Shown: positions 5,853 through 15,015, counted from the first letter of the stretch. The stretch: 15,015 bases of DNA from Bacteroidales bacterium (GCA_017556665.1 JAFYMJ010000180.1:1-15015), one strand, 5' to 3'. The notes: generated from the sequence alone by a model not told the origin. A program made the numbers and translations.

Positions 5853-8800
5853 TCTATTATCTGGTTATCCAACGGATACCAGATGTAACCCTTTACATTC
5901 TCATATCCAATTTTAAGCAACAAATCCTTATAGTTTGCCACTTGCCTCTTATACCCCTTAAGTTGCATTGAATCTGCATTAAACTCTCCAAACTTATAAT
6001 CTATTACAGTAGCACACCCATTCTGTACAATAACTCTGTCGGGACGCTTGATATTTCCATCTGGCTGTATAATGGAACACTCGTTGTAGACTGTGTTATT
6101 CTCATCAAACCAATCATACCTCTTGACACAATCCATAGCCTTGTTTACTTTAGACAACAAATCATTGAATGAACAATCTGCCACTGCTGAATCAACAGCA
6201 TGTCTTACTGCCTGCTGTACATCTTTAGATGTGTTAATTAGCGAGAACACGTAGTGCATTGCTATTCCATACTCCCTTATATTCTCACCCTCTTTTATAT
6301 TTCCACTTCCCAATGCATTTTTCATTATATCTGTATGCTTGTTACACATAAAAGCATCACTTATGATAAACTTCTCCTTTACCTTTGCCTCTTGTGAAAC
6401 TGGAATTGGCTCACCATATTCATACACATTCTCTTTAAGGGTTTTCTCACAATATTTATACAATATATCTGCAACACCAGATATTGAGTAAGTTCCATCC
6501 TGCTTGAACTTTGGTGCTTTTGCGAATATTACAAGCTCATTCTTTGCCCTGGTAAATGCAACATACACTGTATTTATGGCATCTATGTATGAACATAATT
6601 TCTCTTTAAGATAACTCTCTGCAAAAGATGTTGCTTCAAGTTTTGAGCTGTATTTTACAGGGACTGCAATATTTTTTGTAGTGGTCCCATCTGTAGAATA
6701 AGCAAATTCATTCCATAAAATTGGAGCATTTAATGAATTATGGTCTAGCTGTTCATTAAGAAACGGGATAATTGTAACTTTAAATGCCAAACCTTTTGAC
6801 TTGTGTATTGTCATTATTTTTATTGCATCTGCATCTTCTGGAGCAGAAATTGTCTTTCCAACTCCAACCTCATCCCACCACTTTATAAACTGAGATATAT
6901 TAGTTCCCTCTTTTAAAGTATATGCCAATACCAAATCAAGGAATGCCTGCAGATAGGCTATATCTTCTTTCTGATTCTCTGTCAATGCCTCCCTTATTAT
7001 ACTTTCACAAAGTTGGTACAATGAATCTCCTTTGTCGTTTGACATTGATGGAATATCCATATACTTTCTGTATACACCCAGAATTGCACTATCTGGATTA
7101 TCCATTTCTCTAAGGATATTTACAACGGCCGTTACTGAATTTGAAGAACTTATAAACAGAGAGTCTCCAGATATAACAGCATACCCATTCTCAATCAAAT
7201 AGTTTGCAACCTGCGCCCCCTCACTGTTCTTCCTTACCAGAATACCAATATCACTCAATGAATAACCTCTTCCTCTAAGTTCCTCTATCTGAGGTTTCAA
7301 TTTCAACATTACCTCTTCTGCAAAATCCTCTGCATCATTCGGGATGAATTCTATCTTAACATAACCTTTTGCATTGCCCTTTTTCTTTGGTAAAAGTTGT
7401 CCTGGTGCTGAGTATAAATCAACTATCTCACTTTTCTGCACAGATGAATATTTCTCCTGAGCCTGCAATGCACAGAATTTAAAGAAATTGTTATTGAACT
7501 CTATTATCTCCTTTCCGCTTCGCCAATTCTCCTTTAGAGGATCATCTACAATTTGTTTGGGTGAAAACTGCTGCTTGATCCTATTTGCCAAAATATCCCA
7601 ATCTGAACCTCTCCATCTGTATATACTCTGCTTTACATCTCCTACAATCAGATTATCATTACCGCTATCCAGACTGTTTGCTATTAATGGATAAAAGTTA
7701 TTCCATTGCATTGTGGATGTATCCTGGAATTCATCCAGCATAAAATTGTCTATTGTTGTCCCTATCTTCTCATAAATGAATGGAGTATCACTTCCGTCTA
7801 TTATTTTATTGAGCAACTCTGTAGATTCAGAGATAAGTATAAGATTCTTCTCTTTACAGTATTCCAGAATCCCTGAATAAAGCTCACTCAATATCCCCAA
7901 TATGTTTATATTGTCAAGAATAGCTTTTGCTGTGGTGTAAGAGTTGAACCCTCCATCGGGACCAAAAAATTCACATATCCTCTCCACTATAGGATTCAAT
8001 TGGGGATAGATGGCATTTACCATAGAGGTATTGGTTTTGGTACACCATCCGTCACTGTTTCCTGCCAATTTCAAAAAACTTGGAGTAGGGACCAATATAC
8101 CTTTACTTTCATACGCCTTTGTAAAATAGGTAAATGGAGATCTTGACCCATTCTTGAAATCTGTAGGCGATACATTATTTGCAGACATGCACTTTATACC
8201 ATCTGCAATACAGCTTTTGAAATCCTTTTCCAACTCATCTGCCACCCTTAACAAATGACTCTTTAGCTCCCCTACCTCCTTAACGCTGTAATCTGCCTTG
8301 CACTTGTTGCTTATAAGTTTGAATCTCTCGGAAAATATCTCCTTGCAAAGGGCTTTTATCTTCCCTTTTACATTCCAGCTGCTGCCGCTGTCTACCTGAT
8401 CCAGAGAATAATTTATTAACCAGTTAAGCAAATCCTTATTTTGAGGGTCCTCCAGCTGGGTAAACATTTTGTCAATAGATGCAGTTATGACAGTATCTGT
8501 ATCAAGTTCAACATCGTATGTTGCCATGCGTCCCAACTCTTTTGCAAATGAACGCATTACAAGCTGAAAGAACCTGTCAATGGTACTTATGGAAAAAGAT
8601 GAGTAGTCATGTAGGATATTGATAAGGACCTTTCTGGATTCTTCTCTAATCTTATCCTCATCCAACAATGTAGATTTCTTTATATCGTCAAGATGTTCAG
8701 ATTTTCTCCCCTTCACCGACAAATTATACAACTCTTCCAATATCCTCTGTTTCATCTCTTCTGTAGCCTTGTTTGTAAAGGTAACAGCCAAGATATGCTT

Positions 8801-8896
8801 ATAGGCATTTGTATCCTTAAGCAACAGACTTATATATTCACTGGTAAGCTTATGTGTTTTTCCTGCTCCTGCAGACGCTGTACAAATCTTAATCAT
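5846..8896 (-). CDS. addA: AddA-like helicase-nuclease subunit (UvrD/RecB family)
   Basis: AddA is the motor and nuclease subunit of the AddAB enzyme, which unwinds and resects double-strand DNA ends for RecA loading. Numbering from the ATG at 8896, the 1016-residue protein shows superfamily 1 motifs in order: Walker A ASAGAGKT (7-14), motif Ia AVTFTNKATEEM, Walker B DEFQD (388-392), GDVKQSIYRWRG (motif III), ENWRSG (motif IV), MTIHKSKGL (motif V) and VAFTRAKNE (motif VI, near 780). The C-terminal nuclease is complete, with His881, Asp953, Asp966-Tyr-Lys968 and the following YxxQ (Tyr982, Gln985). A TTG six bases upstream (8902) is also in frame, but the ATG places the N-terminus as in related proteins. 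It lies 19 bp behind addB on the same transcript. Its stop codon is inside the terminator hairpin. Confidence 0.93.
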   Translation of the reverse strand: MIKICTASAGAGKTHKLTSEYISLLLKDTNAYKHILAVTFTNKATEEMKQRILEELYNLSVKGRKSEHLDDIKKSTLLDEDKIREESRKVLINILHDYSSFSISTIDRFFQLVMRSFAKELGRMATYDVELDTDTVITASIDKMFTQLEDPQNKDLLNWLINYSLDQVDSGSSWNVKGKIKALCKEIFSERFKLISNKCKADYSVKEVGELKSHLLRVADELEKDFKSCIADGIKCMSANNVSPTDFKNGSRSPFTYFTKAYESKGILVPTPSFLKLAGNSDGWCTKTNTSMVNAIYPQLNPIVERICEFFGPDGGFNSYTTAKAILDNINILGILSELYSGILEYCKEKNLILISESTELLNKIIDGSDTPFIYEKIGTTIDNFMLDEFQDTSTMQWNNFYPLIANSLDSGNDNLIVGDVKQSIYRWRGSDWDILANRIKQQFSPKQIVDDPLKENWRSGKEIIEFNNNFFKFCALQAQEKYSSVQKSEIVDLYSAPGQLLPKKKGNAKGYVKIEFIPNDAEDFAEEVMLKLKPQIEELRGRGYSLSDIGILVRKNSEGAQVANYLIENGYAVISGDSLFISSSNSVTAVVNILREMDNPDSAILGVYRKYMDIPSMSNDKGDSLYQLCESIIREALTENQKEDIAYLQAFLDLVLAYTLKEGTNISQFIKWWDEVGVGKTISAPEDADAIKIMTIHKSKGLAFKVTIIPFLNEQLDHNSLNAPILWNEFAYSTDGTTTKNIAVPVKYSSKLEATSFAESYLKEKLCSYIDAINTVYVAFTRAKNELVIFAKAPKFKQDGTYSISGVADILYKYCEKTLKENVYEYGEPIPVSQEAKVKEKFIISDAFMCNKHTDIMKNALGSGNIKEGENIREYGIAMHYVFSLINTSKDVQQAVRHAVDSAVADCSFNDLLSKVNKAMDCVKRYDWFDENNTVYNECSIIQPDGNIKRPDRVIVQNGCATVIDYKFGEFNADSMQLKGYKRQVANYKDLLLKIGYENVKGYIWYPLDNQIIEV

Positions 8897-8915
8897 AACC
8901 AAACATTTACATTAT

Positions 8916-11750
8916 CTACATTCCACATATTACATTCAATGGACACCACTTACAATGGTCTCCTGGCTTTTGCACAAAAGGAATATCCTTGTTGAATATC
9001 TCCTCTACACATTTTATAAGTTCCTCCTTAAACACCTGCAGGTTCTCACTTTCCAGATTGAGCTCTACAGTCTTGGAATCGCTCATTTTTTTAATCAGAT
9101 ATATAACAATTGATATCTTCTCCAACTTGTCACCAGACAACAACTTGCTGTCATACATCATTAAAGCATACAAATACAACTGTATATATGCCTTGCAGTC
9201 TTTTTTAAGGCTACCGTCAAACAACTGATGGATTTCATATTTGTCTGGCAAATCACTTATTGAGCCTGTCTTGTAATCTATTACCCTTGTTATGTCTCCA
9301 TCCTTTCTGCACAACTTGTCCAGCCTGTCAATAAAAGCTATAAAGTTTACTTTATCATCTCCCCCATTAATTGGCAACTTGTATTTTACCATCCTCTCCC
9401 CATCTGTATATATAAAAGGGGCAACAGAGGCATCATAGCCCAATGTAAGATTTACATATTTTTTTAAAAGTTCTTTAATTATAATATTCTGTCCCTTTAT
9501 CTCCTTAATATTGGTCTCCTCCTTAAAGAACTTCTCTATAAGAGCATCTAAATTCTTATGGTCTCCAAGTTCCTTATGTACAATTTCCTTGGAAACAACC
9601 TCATTTTTGTACTTTAAATATATGTTCTCCATCACACTATGGAAAATGGAGCCAAATGTGTTGCTCTCCACACTTTCCATAACCTCTTCCTCCTCTTTGA
9701 GCCCCTCAACATTCTCAAAATAAAATTTGAGCGGACAGGTCAAATAGTTGTTTATTGCACTCGCCGACAAGTTTTTGTTCCCCCCTATATATTTGCTCCG
9801 CAACTGTCCAATCACTTCATCTGTCTTTGCTATTGCAGTGTCTATACCATCAGACACATCAATATCAGACAATGCAACCTTCTCATTTACATTTAGATTA
9901 AAATGATATTTGAGCTGCTTCACATATCTGCTTACCTCTCCTGTGTTAAGTCCGTCTGTTCTGGTATCATAAACCATATAAACATTCTTGGCCCTGCATA
10001 TGCTCCTGTAAAAATGATAAGATGCAATTCCATCTACAAGTTCATACGTAGGCAACCCAAATCCATACCTCAAATTATATGGGATAAGCGAATGCTCCGC
10101 AGTATTCAACGGAAACTTACCCTCATTTGCAGAGACTATAATCACATTGTCAAAATCAAGAAGTCTTGTCTCCAATGGTCCCATTATCTGGAGCCCTTTA
10201 AGCGGTTCTCCTGTAAAAGGGACATTTATCCCACAAGTGAGTTTCTGGATGAGTGAATAATATGTTTTTACCTCCATTGGTATTGACAACTCCTTTAGCC
10301 TGTTTATCTGCACATAATACTGATATATGAACTCCCTGTCCCATAAAGGCAAAGATTCATCCAACATTTTAAGCAATCCAAGCTGATACCCAATAACATC
10401 ATCTGTTGTAACCGCAACCTTAAACAAAGCTTCAAACAGCTCATCCCCATGCAGAAGGGGATCATTCTCCTCTATATAAATCCTGTTCTCATTTATAATT
10501 GCATCCCTAACTTCGTTTACTCTGCTTCCCGACAATTTCTTTACATATTCATGGCTCAACAGCTCTATGATGGTCTTATAGTAGAAATTCCATTTCCCCT
10601 CTCTGTTTTTTGCCTCTTTCTGTAGAGAGACTACATGCTTTACAAATGAGAAGAATGATGTTGCAGCAATAGGATAACCCATTGTAACATTCAATGAATC
10701 AAACTTGTGCGGAATGGAGTTGAGCACTGGAAGGAGTAATGATTCATCGGGAAGGATAACAGCTGTATGGAATGTATCCATAGGAGAAACTGACTCCTGA
10801 GGGAACAACTCATTCAGAATTTTTGAGACCACAAAAGATTGTCCAACACCAGACGGCACCCCTATAGCTGTAATATTCTGCTCGGCAGGATTCTCTGTAG
10901 AATCCTCTATAACGTATCTTGATGTATATCTTTTAGCCAAGTCAGAAATTATCTCACTGGCACCGTTTTCTTTATCTGTAAGCAACTGACCATAAAAATC
11001 CCAGTAAAAATCACCTTTCCCAATACTCTTAAGGTGTGACATAATCTTTAGCTCACACCTGTTAGGAGCATTAAAGCCAATGAAAACAATCTCTCTATCA
11101 AAGTCTTTCTTTTCTACATTCTCGGCTGCATCTCTGTACATCTGCCCTTCAAAACACAACCCTTTTGCTTTCAACTCCTCTTTGTAGTTGGTATAAATCT
11201 CAAACATTATACTCCATATGGAATTGAAAAACTCTTTCTTTTGGGAAAATTTGCCCCCTTTCAGGAAGTTTGTCCAGAATAACCTTACTGCATTCAGTTG
11301 CGCGGAAGTCAGATATGAGAACATATCCTCAATATCTTTAAGATCTTTTATATTGGTAAACAGTCTTTTTGGGTCAACCAGATATTTGTCTACATCATTA
11401 AAGTCTTTAAGGATAAAATTACCCCACCCCACAAACTCATCAAATGACTCTTTGCCAGATGCCTGCTCAAAACTTATATCTTTATACTTGGCCTTAATAT
11501 ATACCTTATAAAGGATATACAACTGTTCAATAGGATCTGCCTGCTTAAGACCACTAAGTTCCTCTATAAAGTCATTTATAGTAATGATTTTTGGTGAGAT
11601 AAGAGGCTTGCCATAAAGTTCTCCCCAATGAAGACCTAAATATTTCTGAAAAAATTTAATTGATCTCCTGTTTGGCAAGACATAAACGGAATCCAGATTC
11701 CCGCCATTTGCAAAAGCCTTTGCTACACTTCTTAAAAATTCTGTACCCAT
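8916..11750 (-). CDS. addB: AddB-like nuclease subunit with Fe-S cluster motif
   Basis: This 944-residue protein is the partner of AddA. The C-terminus holds a PD-(D/E)XK nuclease: His704 in FGSIFHSVM, Asp808 in FIDRLD, Asp825-Tyr-Lys827 in RVIDYKTGS, then the QLYLYAL helix. Four cysteines, Cys672 (LTCPLKFY) and Cys933, Cys936, Cys942 (HCKWCPLNVIC), bracket the nuclease in the arrangement that binds a 4Fe-4S cluster in AddB. The N-terminus has VYVLPNRRSIKFF (22-34), resembling the strand after Walker A in helicases, but no GxxGxGKS/T motif is visible. Motor activity is therefore expected to come from AddA. The central region would be a helicase-like scaffold for strand scanning. The gene lies 17 bp behind the MgtC/SapB-like gene and 19 bp before addA, so all three are probably one operon. 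Confidence 0.9.
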   Translation of the reverse strand: MGTEFLRSVAKAFANGGNLDSVYVLPNRRSIKFFQKYLGLHWGELYGKPLISPKIITINDFIEELSGLKQADPIEQLYILYKVYIKAKYKDISFEQASGKESFDEFVGWGNFILKDFNDVDKYLVDPKRLFTNIKDLKDIEDMFSYLTSAQLNAVRLFWTNFLKGGKFSQKKEFFNSIWSIMFEIYTNYKEELKAKGLCFEGQMYRDAAENVEKKDFDREIVFIGFNAPNRCELKIMSHLKSIGKGDFYWDFYGQLLTDKENGASEIISDLAKRYTSRYVIEDSTENPAEQNITAIGVPSGVGQSFVVSKILNELFPQESVSPMDTFHTAVILPDESLLLPVLNSIPHKFDSLNVTMGYPIAATSFFSFVKHVVSLQKEAKNREGKWNFYYKTIIELLSHEYVKKLSGSRVNEVRDAIINENRIYIEENDPLLHGDELFEALFKVAVTTDDVIGYQLGLLKMLDESLPLWDREFIYQYYVQINRLKELSIPMEVKTYYSLIQKLTCGINVPFTGEPLKGLQIMGPLETRLLDFDNVIIVSANEGKFPLNTAEHSLIPYNLRYGFGLPTYELVDGIASYHFYRSICRAKNVYMVYDTRTDGLNTGEVSRYVKQLKYHFNLNVNEKVALSDIDVSDGIDTAIAKTDEVIGQLRSKYIGGNKNLSASAINNYLTCPLKFYFENVEGLKEEEEVMESVESNTFGSIFHSVMENIYLKYKNEVVSKEIVHKELGDHKNLDALIEKFFKEETNIKEIKGQNIIIKELLKKYVNLTLGYDASVAPFIYTDGERMVKYKLPINGGDDKVNFIAFIDRLDKLCRKDGDITRVIDYKTGSISDLPDKYEIHQLFDGSLKKDCKAYIQLYLYALMMYDSKLLSGDKLEKISIVIYLIKKMSDSKTVELNLESENLQVFKEELIKCVEEIFNKDIPFVQKPGDHCKWCPLNVICGM

Positions 11751-11767
11751 CTTATATTATTGCCAGA

Positions 11768-12430
11768 TTATTCAATATTCAACTGTGTAATTCCCTTTAA
11801 TGATTGGATAAAGGCTATCAAAGAATTACTGTTTGGATAGCCTATTGTCTTTACAACAAAAGAGACCTTATACAATGCTACATCTGCATGTGACTCTGTT
11901 GTTGTTGTGTAAGATACAAGATGATGCTTACGTAGCTCTATCTCTTTTAATATAAGCTCAAGGTTATTTTGGTCTGTAGTAGTGAGGCTGATTGATAAAG
12001 TTGTAAGTCCAATACCTTTGAATATTACAGAAAGCAATTCAAGACCTATAAGAACAAGGACTGTTGCAGAAATACCCAGAATATACATTCCAGCACCAAT
12101 AGACATTCCTATTGCTGCTGTTGCCCACATACCTGCAGCTGTTGTAAGCCCTTTTATCATCTGCTTCTGGAATATGATTGTTCCAGCACCAATAAAACCT
12201 ATGCCGGATACTATCTGTGCCGCTACCCTAGAGACATCATAATTGAATCCGTTCTCTTTTGCATAATCCGTAAATGCATAAATAGATATGATTACAAAAA
12301 GAGCACTGCCCAAACAAACAAGAAAGTGGGTTCTGAATCCAGCCTCTTTTGCCCTGAACTCCCTATCCAATCCAATCACAGCCCCCAACATTCCTGCCAA
12401 CAATAATCTTATAACAAAAGTCCACTCCAT
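11768..12430 (-). CDS. MgtC/SapB family membrane protein
   Basis: This 220-residue protein carries the MgtC/SapB family core. The sequence GLDREFRAKEAGFRTHFLV (20-38) has the family's conserved acidic-basic motif and RTH. SRVAAQIVSGIGFIGAGTI (67-85) and GLTTAAGMWATAAIGMSIG (94-112) are further conserved blocks. Membrane segments are likely at about 5-21, 34-53, 70-87, 97-114 and 118-137. Residues about 143-220 form a soluble ACT-like tail (ISLTTTDQNNLELILKEIE). MgtC proteins are linked to growth in low magnesium and inside host cells, but many family members have other or unknown roles. Whether this one is MgtC-like or a plainer SapB-type protein cannot be settled here. It is the first gene of the addBA transcript, with a leader too short to hold a magnesium-sensing element. 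Confidence 0.88.
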   Translation of the reverse strand: MEWTFVIRLLLAGMLGAVIGLDREFRAKEAGFRTHFLVCLGSALFVIISIYAFTDYAKENGFNYDVSRVAAQIVSGIGFIGAGTIIFQKQMIKGLTTAAGMWATAAIGMSIGAGMYILGISATVLVLIGLELLSVIFKGIGLTTLSISLTTTDQNNLELILKEIELRKHHLVSYTTTTESHADVALYKVSFVVKTIGYPNSNSLIAFIQSLKGITQLNIE

Positions 12431-12465
12431 ATTACTTATATATTAAAATACTCTTTAAAGATAAC

Positions 12466-12496
12466 AAAAAAAAGCAACCTTTTGGTTGCTTTTTTT
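12466..12496 (-). terminator. Intrinsic terminator after pgi
   Basis: On the minus strand, GCAACC (12484-12489) and GGTTGC (12474-12479) form a 6-bp GC-containing stem around a 4-nt loop. The flanking A-tract and T-tract extend it to about 13 bp and supply an eight-U tail. It lies 20 bp beyond the pgi stop and 35 bp before the MgtC/SapB-like start, so it closes the rnhA-gpsA-pgi transcript. The stem and tails are nearly symmetrical and could also act on the plus strand. Confidence 0.9.
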
Positions 12497-12515
12497 AATA
12501 TAATGGTAACAATTA

Positions 12516-13844
12516 TTATAGTCTTGCTCTAATTGCTTTTGATGCCTCCTCGTATCCTGGTTTATCCAATAGGGCAAAAATATTCTTTTTGTAATCCTCA
12601 ACTCCCGGTTGGTTGAATGGATTTACACCCAACATATAACCACTTATACCGCAAGCTATCTCAAACATGTAGAATAACTCACCAAGATTATACTCATCAA
12701 TTTTCTCAATCTCTATCTCAATATTAGGAACGCCACCATCTATGTGGGCAAGTTTTGTTCCAAGTTGTGCCATCTTGTTAACCTCCTCAACTCTCTTGCC
12801 TGCCAAGAAATTAAGGCCATCCAAGTTTTGGGCGTCACTCTCAATTACCACTTTATGTGCAGCATTTTTTACCAATACATTGGTCTCAAACAAAATTCTC
12901 TCACCATCCTGAATATATTGGCCCATAGAGTGCAAATCTGTAGAGAAGTTTACAGATGCAGGGAAAATACCTTTCTCATCCTTACCCTCACTCTCTCCAT
13001 AAAGTTGTTTCCACCACTCACCCAAATATTGAAGTTTAGGGTTGTAGTTAACAAGAATCTCTATTTTTTTACCCAATGAATAGATAGCGTTTCTCATTGC
13101 TGCATACATAACAGCAGGATTATTTGCCTCTGGTTTTGAACAAACCTCCTGCATATGTCTTGCACCCTCTACCAACTCTTTAATATTGAAACCAGCCAAT
13201 GCTATAGGTAACAAACCTACTGGAGTAAGGACAGAGAATCTGCCACCTACATTATCAGGAATAATGAATGTAGAATAGCCCTCTTGGTTTGCCAATGTCC
13301 TTAATGCACCTTTTGAAGCATCTGTAATAGCTACTATTCTCTCTTTACAAACCTCTTTGCCAAATCTCTTTTCCATATCTTCTTTAATGATACGGAATGC
13401 TATTGCCGGCTCAGTTGTTGTACCAGATTTTGAAATAACCACTGTAGCATAAGTTCTTGTAGATAAAAACTCCAATAACTCAGCCGCATAATCTTCAGAG
13501 ATATTATGTCCGGCAAATACAACTTGAGGATTTGTTGTACACATATTTGCTGCAAATGAATGTGACAAAGCCTCAATTGCACATTTTGCACCCAAATAAG
13601 AACCTCCAATACCAACAACTACTACAACATCCACTTTACCTCTCCATCTGCTTACAATACTGTTGCAAGCATCAATAAGTGCATTGTCAATTTCGCTTGG
13701 AAGGTTTACCCAGCCCAAGAAATCATTTCCTGCACCGTTACCTTTTAGAACTGTATCAAGTCCTTTATATGCTTGCTCAACTTGTTTATTGTAAAGCTCA
13801 GAAGATACAAAATTTTCTGTAGCCTTTAAATTTACATTAATCAT
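12516..13844 (-). CDS. pgi: Glucose-6-phosphate isomerase
   Basis: The enzyme interconverts glucose-6-phosphate and fructose-6-phosphate in the cytoplasm, for glycolysis and gluconeogenesis. The 442-residue length fits the shorter bacterial form (about 450, as in Bacillus) rather than the roughly 550-residue enterobacterial type. Two SIS (sugar isomerase) domains are evident: [14 protein letters not shown] (74-87) and [10 protein letters not shown] (136-145) in the first. The two PGI signatures are [14 protein letters not shown] (197-210) and [15 protein letters not shown] (406-420). Active-site candidates are Glu284/Glu286 in GESEGK, His305 in DLHSMGQY and Lys419 near the C-terminus. It starts 12 bp after gpsA and is followed by a strong terminator, so it is the last gene of that transcript. 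The sequence is complete, with no unusual feature. Confidence 0.97.
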   Translation of the reverse strand: MINVNLKATENFVSSELYNKQVEQAYKGLDTVLKGNGAGNDFLGWVNLPSEIDNALIDACNSIVSRWRGKVDVVVVVGIGGSYLGAKCAIEALSHSFAANMCTTNPQVVFAGHNISEDYAAELLEFLSTRTYATVVISKSGTTTEPAIAFRIIKEDMEKRFGKEVCKERIVAITDASKGALRTLANQEGYSTFIIPDNVGGRFSVLTPVGLLPIALAGFNIKELVEGARHMQEVCSKPEANNPAVMYAAMRNAIYSLGKKIEILVNYNPKLQYLGEWWKQLYGESEGKDEKGIFPASVNFSTDLHSMGQYIQDGERILFETNVLVKNAAHKVVIESDAQNLDGLNFLAGKRVEEVNKMAQLGTKLAHIDGGVPNIEIEIEKIDEYNLGELFYMFEIACGISGYMLGVNPFNQPGVEDYKKNIFALLDKPGYEEASKAIRARL

Positions 13845-13856
13845 AAGTTTATAGTG

Positions 13857-14870
13857 TTAAATAAGTGTTTCAGTCAATTGTCTCATAATAAAAGCAGGGT
13901 ATCTGTTCTCATACAAAATTTTGTACACAGCCTCTGCTATTGGCATGTTTATACCATATTTTTTGTTTATCTCAAAGATACATTTGCTTGCATAATAGCC
14001 CTCTGCAACCATGCTCATTTCAACTTGTGCACTCTTTACAGAATAACCTTTACCTACCATGCTTCCAAATGTCCTGTTTCTGCTGAACTGAGAATATCCG
14101 GTTACAAGCAAATCTCCCAAATATGCAGAAGTGTTTATCTCCCTTGTGCTGTCTGGATGTGTACCATTCATAAAAGTAGCCAACTCATTGAATGCATTTG
14201 TCATTAACACAGCCATAAAGTTGTCACCATAACCCAAGCCATGACAAATTCCTGCTGCTATAGCATAGATATTTTTTAGTGCAGCAGCATATTCTACTCC
14301 ATATATGTCTGTACCCGGGGTAGTTTTAATGTAACTGCATGCAAATATTCCGCACATGGCTTTTGCTATTTCTATATGCTTACTGGTTAATGTAAGATAT
14401 GACAATCTCTCCATTGCAACCTCCTCTGCATGGGATGGGCCACTTACTATACCAATTCTATCATAAGGGATATTATGAATCTCATTAAAATACTCTGCAA
14501 TAGTAAGATTTTTCTCATCAACAAAACCTTTGATTGCAGATATTATGAACTTGTCCTTTAAAGATCCTTTGAACTTGCTCATTGTCTCAAGGAAGTAAGC
14601 AGAGGGAACAGCAAATACAATAACATCTGCCTGGTCTATGACCTCATTAATATCTGTACTCATCCTTAATCTGTTGGGATCTAAAGAGACAGATTCCAAA
14701 TACGAAGAGCTGTGATGACAAGACTTGATATTGTCAATGTTCTTCTGACTTCTGATATACCATCCTATAGATTGCTGATTATTGAGCAATAATTTTACCA
14801 ATGCAGTAGCCCAGCTTCCGCTGCCAACCATTGCATACCTTAAATTTTCTCGTTCAAAAAAAGTTTTCAT
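13857..14870 (-). CDS. gpsA: Glycerol-3-phosphate dehydrogenase [NAD(P)+]
   Basis: GpsA reduces dihydroxyacetone phosphate to sn-glycerol-3-phosphate, the backbone for phospholipid synthesis. The 337-residue protein has an N-terminal Rossmann fold with MVGSGSWATAL (14-24), a slight variant of the usual GxGxWGTA. It also shows FAVPS (86-90), SAIKGF (111-116) and SGPSHAEEVA (143-152). The catalytic Lys199 lies in AALKNIYAIAAG (196-207), followed by the family block NRTFGSMVGKGYSV (265-278). The ATG at 14870 gives a 13-residue lead before the first strand, which is normal. The gene lies between rnhA (32 bp upstream) and pgi (12 bp downstream). It supplies lipid precursor from the same triose pool that pgi feeds, so a shared transcript is metabolically sensible. 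Confidence 0.97.
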   Translation of the reverse strand: MKTFFERENLRYAMVGSGSWATALVKLLLNNQQSIGWYIRSQKNIDNIKSCHHSSSYLESVSLDPNRLRMSTDINEVIDQADVIVFAVPSAYFLETMSKFKGSLKDKFIISAIKGFVDEKNLTIAEYFNEIHNIPYDRIGIVSGPSHAEEVAMERLSYLTLTSKHIEIAKAMCGIFACSYIKTTPGTDIYGVEYAAALKNIYAIAAGICHGLGYGDNFMAVLMTNAFNELATFMNGTHPDSTREINTSAYLGDLLVTGYSQFSRNRTFGSMVGKGYSVKSAQVEMSMVAEGYYASKCIFEINKKYGINMPIAEAVYKILYENRYPAFIMRQLTETLI

Positions 14871-14902
14871 AATATCAAAGACTTTTATGTTCGATTTTAT
14901 AT

Positions 14903-15015
14903 TTATTCTATATTACATTCATATCCCTCATCCTTAAGAAGGTGTGCCGATGTTGCCGCTTCAACAGCCAATTTGTCGCACCTTTCATTCTCTGGATGTC
15001 CTGCATGTCCTTTTA
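14903..15015 (-). CDS. rnhA: Ribonuclease HI, C-terminal end only
   Basis: Only the last 36 codons and the TAA stop are in the window; the start lies beyond the right edge. The visible residues begin [20 protein letters not shown], nearly identical to the E. coli RNase HI segment that contains catalytic His124 and metal-binding Asp134. The sequence ends [12 protein letters not shown], where E. coli RNase HI also ends. The enzyme cleaves the RNA strand of RNA-DNA hybrids, removing primers and R-loops. No extension follows, so this is a simple C-terminus. The gene stops 32 bp before gpsA on the same strand and may share its transcript. The reading was made directly from the DNA at the window edge. 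Confidence 0.92.
   Translation of the reverse strand, partial: KGHAGHPENERCDKLAVEAATSAHLLKDEGYECNIE

Noticed and set aside
8897..8902. In-frame TTG start for addA, two codons upstream of the ATG
   Set aside because: The ATG at 8896 gives the usual short lead (MIKICTASAGAGKT) before the Walker A. Nothing favours the rarer TTG.
9903..10256. A 117-codon plus-strand frame inside addB
   Set aside because: It is antisense to conserved addB coding sequence and has no recognisable domain or start context.
12435..12468. Possible promoter for the MgtC/SapB-like operon (TTTG at 12465-12468, minus strand)
   Set aside because: At 19 nt spacing the downstream sequence is TAATATAT, and the better TATATAAG is at 22 nt. 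Neither fits TAnnTTTG well enough to annotate.
13854..14207. A 117-codon plus-strand frame inside gpsA
   Set aside because: It lies opposite highly conserved GpsA motifs and its product resembles no known family; it is a shadow frame.
1..15015. Mobile elements, integrases, toxin-antitoxin pairs, defence islands or CRISPR arrays
   Set aside because: No transposase, recombinase, terminal inverted repeats, regularly spaced repeats or small toxin-antitoxin pairs are visible. The tRNA at the left edge is not flanked by an integrase within the window.

Overview
This window is AT-rich chromosomal DNA that almost certainly comes from a Bacteroidales member (Bacteroidota). The evidence is a type V (FimA/Mfa1-like) pilin operon, which is characteristic of that order; DUF3575 and OmpA/TPR lipoprotein partners; short A-rich leaders instead of Shine-Dalgarno sequences; and an exact TTTG-N19-TAnnTTTG promoter in front of a tRNA gene. 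I cannot name the genus. Genes are tightly packed, and no gene-free stretch exceeds about 235 bases. I see no insertion sequence, integrase, CRISPR array or other sign of recent mobility.

Layout from left to right. Bases 1-44 hold the 5' part of a tRNA-Lys(UUU) on the minus strand, cut by the window edge, with its own promoter at 60-90. Bases 119-4488 (minus) are a four-gene pilus operon, read right to left: a DUF3575 envelope protein, a 635-residue OmpA-like/TPR lipoprotein, a lipoprotein-type fimbrillin, and a FimB/Mfa2-like anchor. A 233-bp divergent intergenic region (4489-4721) carries candidate promoters and a 15-bp palindrome. Then come an ECF sigma factor and a four-helix membrane protein with coiled-coil ends (4722-5819, plus). 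A strong hairpin at 5829-5852 separates these from the converging operon MgtC/SapB-like protein, addB, addA (12430 down to 5846, minus). A terminator at 12466-12496 closes the last unit (minus): rnhA (3' end only), gpsA and pgi.

How the genes work together. The pilus operon encodes two lipid-anchored, exported pilus proteins plus two envelope accessory proteins probably needed for display. The sigma factor and membrane protein look like a regulatory pair. Their divergent position suggests, but does not prove, control of the pilus operon. AddA and AddB together form the helicase-nuclease that processes double-strand breaks for RecA-dependent repair. The rnhA-gpsA-pgi segment is housekeeping: RNA-DNA hybrid removal, glycerol-3-phosphate synthesis for phospholipids, and glycolysis.

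No wholly new system is evident. The most open questions are the sigma/membrane-protein pair with its divergent control region, and the cysteine-rich pilus operon with an OmpA-like domain lacking the usual peptidoglycan-binding aspartate.
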